Positions 15,630 through 24,954 of a stretch of DNA of 64,000 bases are shown here, piece after piece (within the stretch, counting starts at the first letter, position 1; each line of letters opens with the position of its first letter). The stretch comes from Marinobacterium rhizophilum (GTDB lineage Bacteria; Pseudomonadota; Gammaproteobacteria; Pseudomonadales; Balneatricaceae). A program made the translations under genes and the position numbers. The notes beneath the pieces were generated by a model. It was not told the DNA's origin. It did no database searches and saw nothing but the letters and a program-made list of their open reading frames with translations. The DNA lies in contig NZ_CP073347.1 of NCBI RefSeq assembly GCF_024397915.1, positions 1,674,001 to 1,738,000 of the forward strand, given 5' to 3'.

Positions 15630-17531
15630 TCAGCTTCCCTGGGAACCCGGCACCCGGGCCACATGGCGCACGAAGTCATCCGCCCCCATGACGCCCACCA
15701 CCGTCAACTGGGGCAGGAGAGTACCGTCGGCACCATAGAACAGCAGGGCCGGCGGACCTATTACGCCGTATTCGCGACTCAGCACCTTGGCCGCTTCATC
15801 ATTGGCCGTCACATCAACCTTGATCAACTGATACCCGGCCAGCGCCTGCTGCACACCGGCATCATTGAAAGTGACATACTCCAGCTCGTAACAGGAAACA
15901 CACCACTCGGCGAAGAAATCCAGCATCACCGGCTGGGCGTTGCGCCGCGCCTGCTCCAGCAAGGGTTGCAGCTGCGCCATGGAGGTCACCTTCTGAAACG
16001 CCATTCCCTGGGCTGCCACGGGCTGTGTACCCGCCAGCCCCTGCAGCGGATACACCAAGCTGCGACTGCCCGAGAACAGTCCAACCATAAGTGCAATGCC
16101 GTAGACCAGCAACAGCAGACCCACACCTTTCCAGAGCCGGTGCCAGCTGCCATTTGCTTCGGGCAGTCGATCCAGTGCATTCATATAGACCGCGGACACG
16201 ACCAGCACCATCGCCGTCAGCGCCATGGTCAGCTGATCGGCCATGATGCGATCCAGCATCCAGATAGCCATCAACAGCAGCAATACACCAAAGCCCGCCT
16301 TGACCGACGCCATCCAGGCACCGGCCCGCGGCAGCAGTTTGCCGGCCGAAGCGCCGATCAGCAAGAGTGGAAAACCCATGCCAAGGCTCAGGAAGAACAG
16401 TGCCAGGCCGCCGAGTACCGGATCACCAGTCTGGCCGATATAGATCAGGGCACCGGCCAGGGGCGCGGCCATGCAGGGGCCTACGATCAGCGCCGAGAGC
16501 AGCCCCATGAAGGCGACACCGCGCAGACTGCCAGGCTTGCCGCGATTGCTTGCCCGGGTCAGGCGACTTTGCCAGCGCGCCGGCAACTGCAGCTCATAGA
16601 AACCGAACATCGACAGGGCCAGCAATACAAAAATGCCGGCAAAAATGGAGACAATCCAGGGATTCTGGAAAGCCGCCTGGATATTGGCTCCAAAGAGCCC
16701 GGCCAGTACCCCCGCCAGGGTGTAGGTAACGGCCACCGCCAGCACGTAGACCAGCGACAGGCTGAATGCACGACCCGTGGTCATGCGCGTGCCATGCCCG
16801 GCAATGATGCTGGAAATAATGGGAATCATCGGAAAAACACAGGGCGTGAACGCCAGGGCGAGTCCTGCCAGAAAAAAGGCACCCAGCGTGAAGGCAAGGC
16901 TGGCATCGCGCAGCAAACCGGCAAAGCGATCCTGCTCGCTGACAGGCAGCTGCGCCGCGCCGGCAGGTGCCGCAATGGCGGCAACTGTGCCAATGACTGC
17001 TGTGTCAGGGGCGGAAATTGCGGTCTGCGTACCTGGCGCTGCTGCGGCTAACTCAGCGATATCGGTCAGGCTGATATCGCGGGTAACCGGCGGGTAACAG
17101 ATGCCCCCCTCCCAGCAACCCTGGTAGGTGACCGCCAGGGTATCATCGGTGCGGGCACCGACCAGACTGGCCAGTTGCAACTCCACCTCGGCAAATGCGT
17201 GATACACCCAGACCTTGCCAAACAGCGGATCGTCTTTTTCCTCTGCCGGTGCATTGATGCGCTGCACCACCTCGGAGCGCTGCGAAGTACTGCTGAAATC
17301 CATTCGGTCGCGGTACAGGTAGTAATCCGGCGCAATGGTCCACAACAGCTTGACCCGGCCCTCCCCCAGCGGTTCGACATCCAGCCTGAAGGCCTCATCG
17401 ACCTGCAGCGGACCCTCGGCCGCGGCAAAGGGGTTCTTGTCGAACAGGCCGGCCTGTACGCTAAAGCCCAGTGGCAACAGCAGCATGAACCACAAACAGC
17501 GGCGTACTAATACAGAGAAATAACAGTGCAC
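15630..17531 (-). CDS. dsbD: Thiol:disulfide interchange protein DsbD
   Basis: A 633-residue inner-membrane electron conduit that passes reducing power from cytoplasmic thioredoxin to periplasmic proteins. Visible parts in order: signal peptide (residues 1-27), periplasmic nDsbD with its redox cysteines in CWEGGICYPPV, eight hydrophobic segments carrying the core cysteines in FTPCVFPMIP and VGPCMAAPL, and a C-terminal thioredoxin domain with the CxxC pair near 544/547 (EWCVSCYE). All six redox cysteines are therefore present. It is monocistronic, convergent with the isochorismatase-like gene and divergent from the DAHP synthase gene. Confidence 0.94.
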   Translation of the reverse strand: MHCYFSVLVRRCLWFMLLLPLGFSVQAGLFDKNPFAAAEGPLQVDEAFRLDVEPLGEGRVKLLWTIAPDYYLYRDRMDFSSTSQRSEVVQRINAPAEEKDDPLFGKVWVYHAFAEVELQLASLVGARTDDTLAVTYQGCWEGGICYPPVTRDISLTDIAELAAAAPGTQTAISAPDTAVIGTVAAIAAPAGAAQLPVSEQDRFAGLLRDASLAFTLGAFFLAGLALAFTPCVFPMIPIISSIIAGHGTRMTTGRAFSLSLVYVLAVAVTYTLAGVLAGLFGANIQAAFQNPWIVSIFAGIFVLLALSMFGFYELQLPARWQSRLTRASNRGKPGSLRGVAFMGLLSALIVGPCMAAPLAGALIYIGQTGDPVLGGLALFFLSLGMGFPLLLIGASAGKLLPRAGAWMASVKAGFGVLLLLMAIWMLDRIMADQLTMALTAMVLVVSAVYMNALDRLPEANGSWHRLWKGVGLLLLVYGIALMVGLFSGSRSLVYPLQGLAGTQPVAAQGMAFQKVTSMAQLQPLLEQARRNAQPVMLDFFAEWCVSCYELEYVTFNDAGVQQALAGYQLIKVDVTANDEAAKVLSREYGVIGPPALLFYGADGTLLPQLTVVGVMGADDFVRHVARVPGSQGS

Positions 17532-17744
17532 GGGATTCCAGTTTCCACAGGTTGATCAAAATGGCAGCCAGTAGACCACGCAGCGGCCTGCGAGTTCGCA
17601 CCCGGACCCGCAGCAGTGCTCATTATTGTATCACCGCACCGGAACATGAGCCCGTTTGGGCTTATAACCTCCTGATTTATGTGTTAAAAAGATTCGCACG
17701 TAGGCAATAAAAGAAGCAGCGCAGCGCTGCTGCAGGGAAATACC

Positions 17745-18812
17745 ATGACCGATATACGCGTAGAAGACCTGAATATTGATTCGCACTCCGTGCTGATCAC
17801 CCCCGAAGCCCTGAAACAGAAGCTGCCGATCAGTGATGCCGCGGCCGAAACCGTGATGGAAGGCCGCAAGGTCATCCGCGACATCCTGGACAAAAAGGAT
17901 CACCGCCTGTTTGTCGTTATCGGCCCCTGTTCCATCCACGACCCTGCAGCGGCCATCGAGTATGGCAAGCGCCTCAAGGCGCTGGCGGAGCAGGTCAAGG
18001 ACAGCCTCTACCTGGTCATGCGCGTCTATTTCGAAAAGCCCCGTACCACCGTGGGCTGGAAAGGGCTGATCAATGACCCGCACATGGACGATTCCTTCGA
18101 TATCGAAGAAGGTCTGCACATTGCACGCAAACTGCTGCTGGACCTGTCGGAAATGGGCCTGCCGCTGGCGACCGAAGCCCTGGACCCGATTTCACCCCAG
18201 TACATGCAGGACCTGATTGCCTGGTCCGCCATTGGCGCCCGTACCACGGAATCCCAGACCCACCGGGAAATGTCCTCCGGCCTGTCCTGCGCCGTGGGAT
18301 TCAAGAACGGCACCGACGGTGGCCTGACCGTCGCCATCAACGCACTGCAGTCCGTCAGCCACCCGCACAATTTCCTGGGCATCAGCCCGGACGGTGAAGT
18401 ATCGATTATTCGCACCAAGGGCAACCAGTACGGCCACGTGGTGCTGCGCGGCGGCAACGGCAAGCCCAACTACGACTCCGTCAATGTCACCCTTTGCGAA
18501 CAGGCGCTGGAAAAGAACGGCCTGGCCCGCAATATCATGGTGGACTGCAGCCACGCCAACTCCAACAAGGATCCGGCACTGCAGCCGCTGGTCGCCGAGA
18601 ACGTCGCCAACCAGATTCTGGAAGGCAACAAGTCCCTGGTGGGCCTGATGATCGAGTCTAATCTGGGGTGGGGCAACCAGCCTATTCCTGCGGACCTGAG
18701 CGAACTCAAGTACGGCGTCTCGGTGACCGATGCCTGCATCGACTGGGATACCACCGAGAAGAGCCTGCTGAAAATGCACGCTCAGCTCAAGGACGTTCTG
18801 CCCAAGCGTTAA
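17745..18812 (+). CDS. 3-deoxy-7-phosphoheptulonate (DAHP) synthase, class I
   Basis: Condenses PEP and erythrose 4-phosphate to DAHP, committing carbon to the shikimate pathway. The 355-residue length and motifs are those of the class I-alpha AroF/AroG/AroH enzymes: VIGPCSIHDP (metal Cys and PEP site), RVYFEKPRTTVGWKG, GARTTESQTHREMSSG, GFKNGTDG and VDCSHANSNKD. Which amino acid inhibits it cannot be told with confidence, so no letter is assigned. The upstream region has a small hairpin (AGCCC-GTTT-GGGCT at about 17649-17662). A strong intrinsic terminator follows the stop codon. Confidence 0.93.
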   Translation: MTDIRVEDLNIDSHSVLITPEALKQKLPISDAAAETVMEGRKVIRDILDKKDHRLFVVIGPCSIHDPAAAIEYGKRLKALAEQVKDSLYLVMRVYFEKPRTTVGWKGLINDPHMDDSFDIEEGLHIARKLLLDLSEMGLPLATEALDPISPQYMQDLIAWSAIGARTTESQTHREMSSGLSCAVGFKNGTDGGLTVAINALQSVSHPHNFLGISPDGEVSIIRTKGNQYGHVVLRGGNGKPNYDSVNVTLCEQALEKNGLARNIMVDCSHANSNKDPALQPLVAENVANQILEGNKSLVGLMIESNLGWGNQPIPADLSELKYGVSVTDACIDWDTTEKSLLKMHAQLKDVLPKR

Positions 18813-18819
18813 ACCCGCC

Positions 18820-18847
18820 CTGGCCCGCAATCCTTGCGGGCCAGTCT
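18820..18847 (+). terminator. Terminator after DAHP synthase
   Basis: A perfect 11-bp stem, CTGGCCCGCAA / TTGCGGGCCAG, with a three-base loop starts eight bases after the stop codon and is followed by TCTT. Confidence 0.75.
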
Positions 18848-19094
18848 TCCCCTCCCAGCTCCCTCGCACCGCCCAAGACGGCTACCGCAAGCTGCGATGG
18901 CGCCGTTTGCGTGTGCAGCGACGCCCGGCCAACAGCCGCGTAACCACGCGCAGCCTGGAAGCTCGCGCATCCAACTGTACAGCCGCCGACGATAAACAGA
19001 AGTAAACAAGCCGGGAGACAAAAGACAACAGGGCGTGGCTGGAAAGCCTGCCCGACCTGCAGGACGCAGGTCGGGCAACAACAAAGGATAGCTG

Positions 19095-19253
19095 TTACTT
19101 GGCCTGACCTTCAGCAGACAGGGCCGCCGCCGCGTCACGGGCGATATTCTTGCGCAGGAAGCCGATACCTACAGCAACGAAAGCCACGCAGCCCGCAATG
19201 ATCAGAACGCTCGGAGCAAAGGAAACCAGGCTGTATTTGTCGATCAGGGTCAT
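19095..19253 (-). CDS. 52-residue single-pass membrane protein
   Basis: A small gene coding MTLIDKYSLVSFAPSVLIIA followed by a glycine/valine-rich continuation of the membrane helix and then LRKNIARDAAAALSAEGQAK. The layout is a short N-terminal polar segment, one transmembrane helix of about 22 residues, a positive cluster and an alanine-rich tail. GAGG nine bases before the ATG is a good ribosome-binding site, and a near-consensus promoter lies just upstream. I do not recognise the family. It is monocistronic and lies behind the dehydrogenase gene in the same direction but with its own promoter. Confidence 0.7.
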   Translation of the reverse strand: MTLIDKYSLVSFAPSVLIIAGCVAFVAVGIGFLRKNIARDAAAALSAEGQAK

Positions 19254-19300
19254 GGAGCTAAACCTCATATAGTCTGTTTTTTGTACAAATCTGGCAGCGG

Positions 19301-19328
19301 ATTATAAGGAAAGCACCGCATATGTCCA
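19301..19328 (-). promoter_or_regulatory. Near-consensus sigma-70 promoter of the 52-residue protein gene
   Basis: On the minus strand TGGACA (19328-19323) and TATAAT (19306-19301) are 16 bases apart. The -10 is a perfect consensus. The element lies in the short gap between the dehydrogenase stop codon (19343) and the small gene, giving a leader of about 40 bases. Confidence 0.7.
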
Positions 19329-19342
19329 GCCTCTTCAGCGCC

Positions 19343-20209
19343 TTAATCCCGCTCAAGCCGCGCCACCAGGCTACAGGTATCCCAGCGCCCACCCCCCTGC
19401 GCCTGAACATCCGCGTAGAACTGGTCCAGCAAGGCGGTAACCGGCAGACGGGCACCGTTGTTGCGCGCCTCATCCAGCGCAATGCCCAGATCCTTTCGCA
19501 TCCAGTCGACGGCGAAGCCAAAATCAAACTCGCCATCCAGCATGGCCTCGTGCCGGTTGTCCATTTGCCAGGATCCTGCGGCACCATGCCTGATCACATC
19601 AAACAGGGCGCGCCCATCAAGACCTGAGCGCTTGGCAAAATGCACCGCTTCCGCCAGTCCCTGGACCACGCCGGCCACACAGATCTGATTGACCATCTTG
19701 GCCAGCTGGCCGCTGCCCGCTTCGCCAAGCAGACGAGTGGATTTTCCATAGACCGCCAGTACGGGCTCAGCCCTGGCAAAGGCATCGGCGGCACCACCGC
19801 ACATGATGCTCAGCTGGCCATTCTGCGCCCCGGCCTGACCGCCGGATACCGGGGCATCAACAAACTGAAAGCCCCGTGCTTTTGCCTGCGCCTCCAGTTC
19901 CCTGGCCACATCGGCCGACGCCGTAGTGTGATCCACCAGCAAGGCACCGGACTTCATGCCGGCAAAGGCGCCCTGCTCCCCGACAACCACCTGGCGCAGG
20001 TCAGCATCGTTGCCCACGCAGGTGAAGACGATATCGGCAGCGGCAGCCGCCTTGGCCGGTGTGTCCGCCAGGGTACCACCGTACTGCTGAACCCAGTGCT
20101 CTGCCTTGGTCCGGGTGCGGTTGTAGACGCAGACATCGTGTCCCGCCTGTTGCAGATGTCCGGCCATGGGATACCCCATGGTGCCCAATCCCAGAAATGC
20201 CAGCTTCAT
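19343..20209 (-). CDS. NAD(P)-dependent beta-hydroxyacid dehydrogenase (3-HIBADH family)
   Basis: A 288-residue member of the 3-hydroxyisobutyrate / tartronate semialdehyde reductase family. Features in order: Rossmann loop GLGTMGYPMAGHLQ at the N-terminus, substrate motif DAPVSGGQAGAQNGQL and the catalytic-lysine helix GSGQLAKMVNQICVAG. The substrate is not determinable; family members reduce or oxidise short beta-hydroxyacids. The ATG at 20209 with AGGA six bases upstream is the true start; the frame is open for another 174 codons upstream, but those run antisense through the TlpA gene. A second paralogue lies at 31525-32454. Confidence 0.88.
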   Translation of the reverse strand: MKLAFLGLGTMGYPMAGHLQQAGHDVCVYNRTRTKAEHWVQQYGGTLADTPAKAAAAADIVFTCVGNDADLRQVVVGEQGAFAGMKSGALLVDHTTASADVARELEAQAKARGFQFVDAPVSGGQAGAQNGQLSIMCGGAADAFARAEPVLAVYGKSTRLLGEAGSGQLAKMVNQICVAGVVQGLAEAVHFAKRSGLDGRALFDVIRHGAAGSWQMDNRHEAMLDGEFDFGFAVDWMRKDLGIALDEARNNGARLPVTALLDQFYADVQAQGGGRWDTCSLVARLERD

Positions 20210-20342
20210 GTCATGTCCTATGCACGGTTTGCGGGCCCCTGTTATGCCATATTTCGCCCCTGCCTGGCCAGCCGCACGGCAGCGGTGACGCCACCCGGCA
20301 GGCCTGCTAAGCTGATACGTCCCGGACACATTGGAGGTTGCC

Positions 20343-20840
20343 ATGAAGTCAATTCTGCTGGGCCTTGGCCTCGGCCTTGCAGCTGCCCTCGCCAGCCCCC
20401 TGCCCGCCCAGGCGGCAGAGTCGGTGTACGAATTGAGCTTTGCCGACCTGGAGCGCAACCCCGCGCCACTGGAGCAGTATCGCGGCAGGATTTTGCTGCT
20501 GAATTTCTGGGCCACCTGGTGCCCGCCCTGCATTCGTGAAATGCCTTCGATGACACGGCTGCAGCAGCACTTTAATGCCGGAGACCTGTCCGTCGTGGCG
20601 GTAAATGTAGGCGAGAGCCCAGAGGCGATAGCGAGCTTTCGCCAGAAGCTGGATACGCCGCTGGCATTTGAACTGCTGCTGGATGAATCAGGCAGCGCCT
20701 TTCGGGAACTGGGCATCCCCGGGCTGCCCATGAGCTACCTGTATGATCGTGACGGCACGCTGCTGGAAACCGTCACCGGCGGTCACGAATGGGACTCACC
20801 ACAGAGCATTGCCAAAATTGAGGCCTGGCTGCAGCGGTAA
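20343..20840 (+). CDS. TlpA-family thioredoxin-like protein, exported
   Basis: A 165-residue periplasmic or membrane-tethered thiol-disulfide protein. It begins with a signal sequence (residues 1-24, ending AQAAE) and then a TlpA/ResA-type thioredoxin fold with the active site WATWCPPC around residues 55-62 and the cis-proline loop GIPGLPMSYL. GGAGG five bases before the ATG at 20343 decides the start. Such proteins keep periplasmic cysteines reduced, for example for cytochrome c maturation, drawing electrons from DsbD or CcdA; dsbD is present about 3 kb away. Divergent from the dehydrogenase and convergent with the ABC transporter operon. Confidence 0.9.
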   Translation: MKSILLGLGLGLAAALASPLPAQAAESVYELSFADLERNPAPLEQYRGRILLLNFWATWCPPCIREMPSMTRLQQHFNAGDLSVVAVNVGESPEAIASFRQKLDTPLAFELLLDESGSAFRELGIPGLPMSYLYDRDGTLLETVTGGHEWDSPQSIAKIEAWLQR

Positions 20841-20864
20841 GGGCCTGAAACACCCCGGGGCCCG

Positions 20865-22040
20865 TCAGTGCTTGTAGGGGTCTGCCGCGTCCAGCAGGCC
20901 ATCGCCCAGGAACTGATAGGCCAGCACGACCAGGATAACCGGGATAACCGGGTATAGCAGCCAGGGATAAAGCACCACGTAATTGATGTTCTGCGCCTCA
21001 TTCAGCAGCACACCCCAGCTGGTGACCGGTGGTCGCAGCCCCAGCCCCAGAAAACTCAGTGCCGTTTCACCCAGGATCATGGTCGGGATGGACAGCGTGG
21101 CCGAGGCAATCAAATGGCTCAGGAAACTGGGCATCAGGTGCTTCATGATCACGCGCCCGGGCTTGGCTCCCATAAGCTGCGCCGCCACGCAAAAATCCTC
21201 TTCACGCAACGCCAGCAACTTGGAGCGCACGGCACGGGCCAGGCCCGGCCAGTCCAGCAAGGCCAGCAGCACCGTTATACCAAGGAAGATCAGGGTCGGT
21301 GGCCAGGTGACCGGCAATACCGCCGACAGGGCCATCAGCAGCGGCAGCATGGGAAAGGAGCGGATCACCTCGATGGTGCGCTGCACGATGTTATCGACAA
21401 TGCCGCCATAGTAACCGGCCACCCCGCCGATGGTGATGCCCAGAAAGAAACTGATGGCGATACCGATCAGCCCCAGGGTCAGGGATATGCGCGCGCCGTA
21501 AACGATACGCGACAGCATGTCCCGCCCCATCCGGTCCGTGCCCAGCAGGAACATCGGGCTGTCGGGTGACGGACACACCAGGTGAAAACTGCCGTCAAAC
21601 AGCCCCCAGAATTTATAGTCGGCCCCCGCATAGTCACTGCCGCTGCAGAAAAAGCGAATGGGATTCACCCGGGTACGGTCTTCCTGGTAAACCCATTGCA
21701 GGTTCTCCATGTCCAGCGTCACGTCTATGCCATAGACAAAGGGCCCCCGAAACTCGCCTTCGTCAAACCAGTGCACATCCTGCGGCGGTGCGAACAGGTA
21801 GTCCACATGACGGGCTTCGAGCTCATAGGGCGCCACCACTTCGGCGAACACCACGATGAGGTACATCAGCGCCAGAAAGCTGCCACTGATCACCGCCAGG
21901 CGATGGCGCTTGAGCTTCCACCACACCAGGCGCCACTGCGACGCCATGTAATAGCGTTCCTGCTCGGGCGTCAGTTCAAGGGCGGCATAGGGATTGAAAG
22001 GCGCGGGATTGACGTAATGCTCCTTCTGGTCACGACTCAT
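20865..22040 (-). CDS. Peptide-type ABC transporter permease (OppC/DppC class)
   Basis: A 391-residue inner-membrane permease. It opens with a cytoplasmic segment and the OppC_N-type first helix (LKRHRLAVISGSFLALMYLIVVFA). A long periplasmic insert of about 110 residues follows, containing the conserved FLLGTDRMGRDMLSRIVYGAR, then five more helices. The EAA-like coupling loop is AQLMGAKPGRVIMKHLMPS. Last gene of the four-gene operon, overlapping the preceding permease by four bases (ATGA). The unusually long periplasmic insert recurs in this subgroup of family-5 transporters; the substrate is unknown. Confidence 0.9.
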   Translation of the reverse strand: MSRDQKEHYVNPAPFNPYAALELTPEQERYYMASQWRLVWWKLKRHRLAVISGSFLALMYLIVVFAEVVAPYELEARHVDYLFAPPQDVHWFDEGEFRGPFVYGIDVTLDMENLQWVYQEDRTRVNPIRFFCSGSDYAGADYKFWGLFDGSFHLVCPSPDSPMFLLGTDRMGRDMLSRIVYGARISLTLGLIGIAISFFLGITIGGVAGYYGGIVDNIVQRTIEVIRSFPMLPLLMALSAVLPVTWPPTLIFLGITVLLALLDWPGLARAVRSKLLALREEDFCVAAQLMGAKPGRVIMKHLMPSFLSHLIASATLSIPTMILGETALSFLGLGLRPPVTSWGVLLNEAQNINYVVLYPWLLYPVIPVILVVLAYQFLGDGLLDAADPYKH

Positions 22041-23035
22041 CGGCTGCTCCCTCCGTCCAGCCGAATACGCGGGTCCAGCACTGCCAGCGCAAGGTCGGAA
22101 ATCAATGTGCCCAAAACCGTCAGCAACGAGATAAACATCAGGAAACTTCCCGCCAGGTACATGTCCTGCGACTGCAGCGCCTTGAGCAGCATCGGACCCG
22201 TCGTTTCAAGTCCCAGCACCACCGAGACGATGACCGCACCGGATATCATTTCGGGCAGCAGGTTGCCGATATCCGCAATAAAGGGGTTTAGCGCCATGCG
22301 CAGCGGATACTTGACCAGCGTCTTGACCGGCCCCAGCCCCTTGGCCTTGGCCGTCACCACATACTGCTTGTGCAGTTCATCCAGCAGGTTGGCCCGCAGA
22401 CGGCGGATCATGCCGGCGGTGCCGGAGGTGCCGATCACCAGCACCGGCACCCAGAGGTGCGCCAGCACCGACATGACCTTGTCCATAGTCCAGGGCTGGT
22501 CGATATACTGCGCATCCATCAGGCCACCGATATCGGTACCGAAGTAGGCCTTGGCCATGTACATCAGCACCAGCGCCAGCAGGAAATTGGGGGTTGCCAG
22601 GCCGATAAAACCGATAAACGACAGCGTAAAGTCGCCAATGCTGTACTGGCGTACCGCCGAGTAGACGCCGATGGGGAACGACATCACATAGACAAACAGC
22701 GTCGTGACAAAGGCCACCAGTACGGTCAGGTACATGCGGTCACCGACCACTTCGTTCACCGGTTTGTCATGCTCGAAGGAATGCCCCATGTCACCGTGCA
22801 GCATGCCCCAGACCCAGTGGAAATACTGTTCGACGACGGAACGGTCCAGACCATACTGCTCGCGCAGGTAGGCCACCCGCTCCTGGTTGACGTTCTCGCC
22901 CTGGGACTGCAACTCGTTGACCATCGTGGTCAGGTAGTCCCCCGGCGGCAGCTGGATGATGGTAAACACCAGCATGCTGATCACGATCAGGGTCGGAATC
23001 ATCATCAGCACTCTGCGAACGACGTATTTCAGCAT
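22037..23035 (-). CDS. Peptide-type ABC transporter permease (OppB/DppB class)
   Basis: A 332-residue permease with six predicted membrane helices. It begins with the OppB-type helix MLKYVVRRVLMMIPTLIVIS, followed by the amphipathic periplasmic region and QYGLDRSVVEQYFHW. The coupling loop is in VVTAKAKGLGPVKTLVKYPLRMALNP. It starts two bases after the substrate-binding-protein gene and overlaps the next permease by four bases, so the two halves of the pore are made together. Confidence 0.92.
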   Translation of the reverse strand: MLKYVVRRVLMMIPTLIVISMLVFTIIQLPPGDYLTTMVNELQSQGENVNQERVAYLREQYGLDRSVVEQYFHWVWGMLHGDMGHSFEHDKPVNEVVGDRMYLTVLVAFVTTLFVYVMSFPIGVYSAVRQYSIGDFTLSFIGFIGLATPNFLLALVLMYMAKAYFGTDIGGLMDAQYIDQPWTMDKVMSVLAHLWVPVLVIGTSGTAGMIRRLRANLLDELHKQYVVTAKAKGLGPVKTLVKYPLRMALNPFIADIGNLLPEMISGAVIVSVVLGLETTGPMLLKALQSQDMYLAGSFLMFISLLTVLGTLISDLALAVLDPRIRLDGGSSR

Positions 23036-23037
23036 GA

Positions 23038-24954
23038 TTAGTGCGCCGTGCCCTTTTCAAACCAGAAGGTATCGGGCGAGTAGAGACCAAAGTGCGCACC
23101 GGGATCCCAGTTCCAGATGCCCTTGTCCGGGACATTGTGCAAGCGGCTGTTTATGGCGATGGGCTGCATGACCCCCGCCAGAATACCGATGCTGAAGAGG
23201 TTATCGGCATTGATTTGCAGCATCTGCTGCCAGATGTCGCGGCGCTGCGCCGTGGAATCCGCCTGGTACCAGTTATCCAGCAGACTCATCAGCTGCTGGG
23301 CTTCAGGAAAGTCCGGCGCAAGCCCGGCGGCACCGTGGGTTTCCCTGAACTGGCCAAACTTGGGCCACTGATAATAGTCCTGCTGCACCGGTGCCAGTTC
23401 ATAGGGAGAATTGGCCGCAGTGGCGATGCCGTTTTCAAGCCCTGACGAGATCGTCATCAGGGTTTCGCCGGCATAGACACGCCGCCGCACGTTGTCCAGA
23501 TTGGAAGGCTTGATATGCAGTTTGATACCCAGCTGGCGCCACTTGTCGCCGACCAGCTGCAGGACGTCGGCCTGTTCGCTGGTACCGTCGAAGGTTTCGA
23601 CGATGATTTCCAGCAGGCGACCATCGGGCAGCTTGCGCGTACCGCCGATATCCTTCTCGGTCAGGCCGATCTCATCCAGCAGCCGGTTGGCCTCCTTGAG
23701 GTCAAACTGCGTCCAGCTGGTACGGTACTCGGGCTTGTAAAGCGGCGAGCGTTCCAGCAGCGTATTCTGCCCTTCGACCGCCATGCCGTAATAGATGACC
23801 TGGTTGATTTCGTGGCGGTCTATACCCAGCGACAGCGCGCGTCTGAAACGCACGTCCCGGAACAGCCCGCGCCAGACGGGGTCATTGTGATTCAGGTTGG
23901 GGAAAAGGGCCTGGTGAGCCCCCTTGGCAATCGGCCAGAGCGTAACCCGGTAGTTGTACTCCGGCGCATTGCGCTTTAGCAGCGTGAAGTCATTGAACCG
24001 CAGGTACTGCGCCTGCAGGTCGGTTTCTCCCGTGGCGGCCTTGGCCGGTATGAGCTTGGATTCGGTGATTCCCAGAATCACGGTATCGATATAGGGCAAC
24101 TGCTGCCCCCTGGGGTCTACGCGGTGGAAAAAGGGATTGCGCTCGAACAGGTAACGACTGCTGGGGCTTGCCGTGGTCTGGTGCCAGGGCTGCAGTACGG
24201 GCAGATCGGGGTTGTCGGCGCGATAGAGACGCCCCATGGACGTATGCAGCGCGGCCCAGTCCCGCTTGCCCTCATCCAGCACCCGCTCGGCCAGCTTGTA
24301 AGCCTCGGTGTACTTGATATGAAACTGTTTAAGGTAATGTGACGGTGCATAGATATACAGGGGCGTCGCCGAGGCCAGGTGCGCCAGGAACTCGGGATTG
24401 GGATCGGCCCAGGCATAACGTACCGTTACCGCATCCGGAAAGCTGACGTCAGGGAACTTGCCGTTAATCATCAGCTCGGCGGGGGGGCCCACCGGGTAGA
24501 GCTGGTCGTTGTTGGCAATGTCCTGCCACCAGTAACGAAAATCGTCCGAGGTAAAGGGCGTCCCGTCGGACCAGCGATGACCGGGACGCAGGTGGAAGGT
24601 AAACACCCGATCCTGCTCAATATCGACAGATTCGACGATATCCGGCACAAGGTCGAGCTTTTCGTTGTAGCGCACCAGGCGGGCATAACCGTAAACCGTC
24701 ATGCGACGGGTATCCTTTTCCTTGCCCATCAGCATCGACAAGGTGCCGCCGTATTGCCCCACTTCCTGCCCATTGGCGGCGAAATCCATCTTCAGGGGCG
24801 CCTGGGGCAAGCGCGCCTCAACCGGTGGCAGCTCACCGCTGGCCACCCGCGCATCCAGCGAGGGCGCCTGGGAGTAGCTGTCCGCAAGTACCCCTGCGCT
24901 ACCGCCAAGCAGTGACAACAGCACCAGACCACAACGCCAGTCAAAAAATTTCAT
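23038..24954 (-). CDS. Family 5 extracellular solute-binding protein
   Basis: A 638-residue periplasmic substrate-binding protein of the SBP_bac_5 class (peptide, nickel, oligosaccharide and related importers). An N-terminal signal peptide of about 24 residues precedes the mature domain. The family signature region is visible in RMTVYGYARLVRYNEKLDLVPDI and HLRPGHRWSDGTPFTSDDFRYWW. It is longer than the average 530-residue DppA, as in a subgroup handling bulky or unusual ligands. Its ATG overlaps the ATPase stop by four bases. The ligand cannot be predicted. Confidence 0.9.
   Translation of the reverse strand: MKFFDWRCGLVLLSLLGGSAGVLADSYSQAPSLDARVASGELPPVEARLPQAPLKMDFAANGQEVGQYGGTLSMLMGKEKDTRRMTVYGYARLVRYNEKLDLVPDIVESVDIEQDRVFTFHLRPGHRWSDGTPFTSDDFRYWWQDIANNDQLYPVGPPAELMINGKFPDVSFPDAVTVRYAWADPNPEFLAHLASATPLYIYAPSHYLKQFHIKYTEAYKLAERVLDEGKRDWAALHTSMGRLYRADNPDLPVLQPWHQTTASPSSRYLFERNPFFHRVDPRGQQLPYIDTVILGITESKLIPAKAATGETDLQAQYLRFNDFTLLKRNAPEYNYRVTLWPIAKGAHQALFPNLNHNDPVWRGLFRDVRFRRALSLGIDRHEINQVIYYGMAVEGQNTLLERSPLYKPEYRTSWTQFDLKEANRLLDEIGLTEKDIGGTRKLPDGRLLEIIVETFDGTSEQADVLQLVGDKWRQLGIKLHIKPSNLDNVRRRVYAGETLMTISSGLENGIATAANSPYELAPVQQDYYQWPKFGQFRETHGAAGLAPDFPEAQQLMSLLDNWYQADSTAQRRDIWQQMLQINADNLFSIGILAGVMQPIAINSRLHNVPDKGIWNWDPGAHFGLYSPDTFWFEKGTAH

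Noticed and set aside
15609..17051. Plus-strand open frame of 480 codons
   Set aside because: It is antisense to dsbD, whose redox cysteines and membrane helices are evident.
20210..20731. N-terminal extension of the dehydrogenase frame up to 20731
   Set aside because: The extension runs antisense through the TlpA gene, and an ATG with a good ribosome-binding site exists at 20209.
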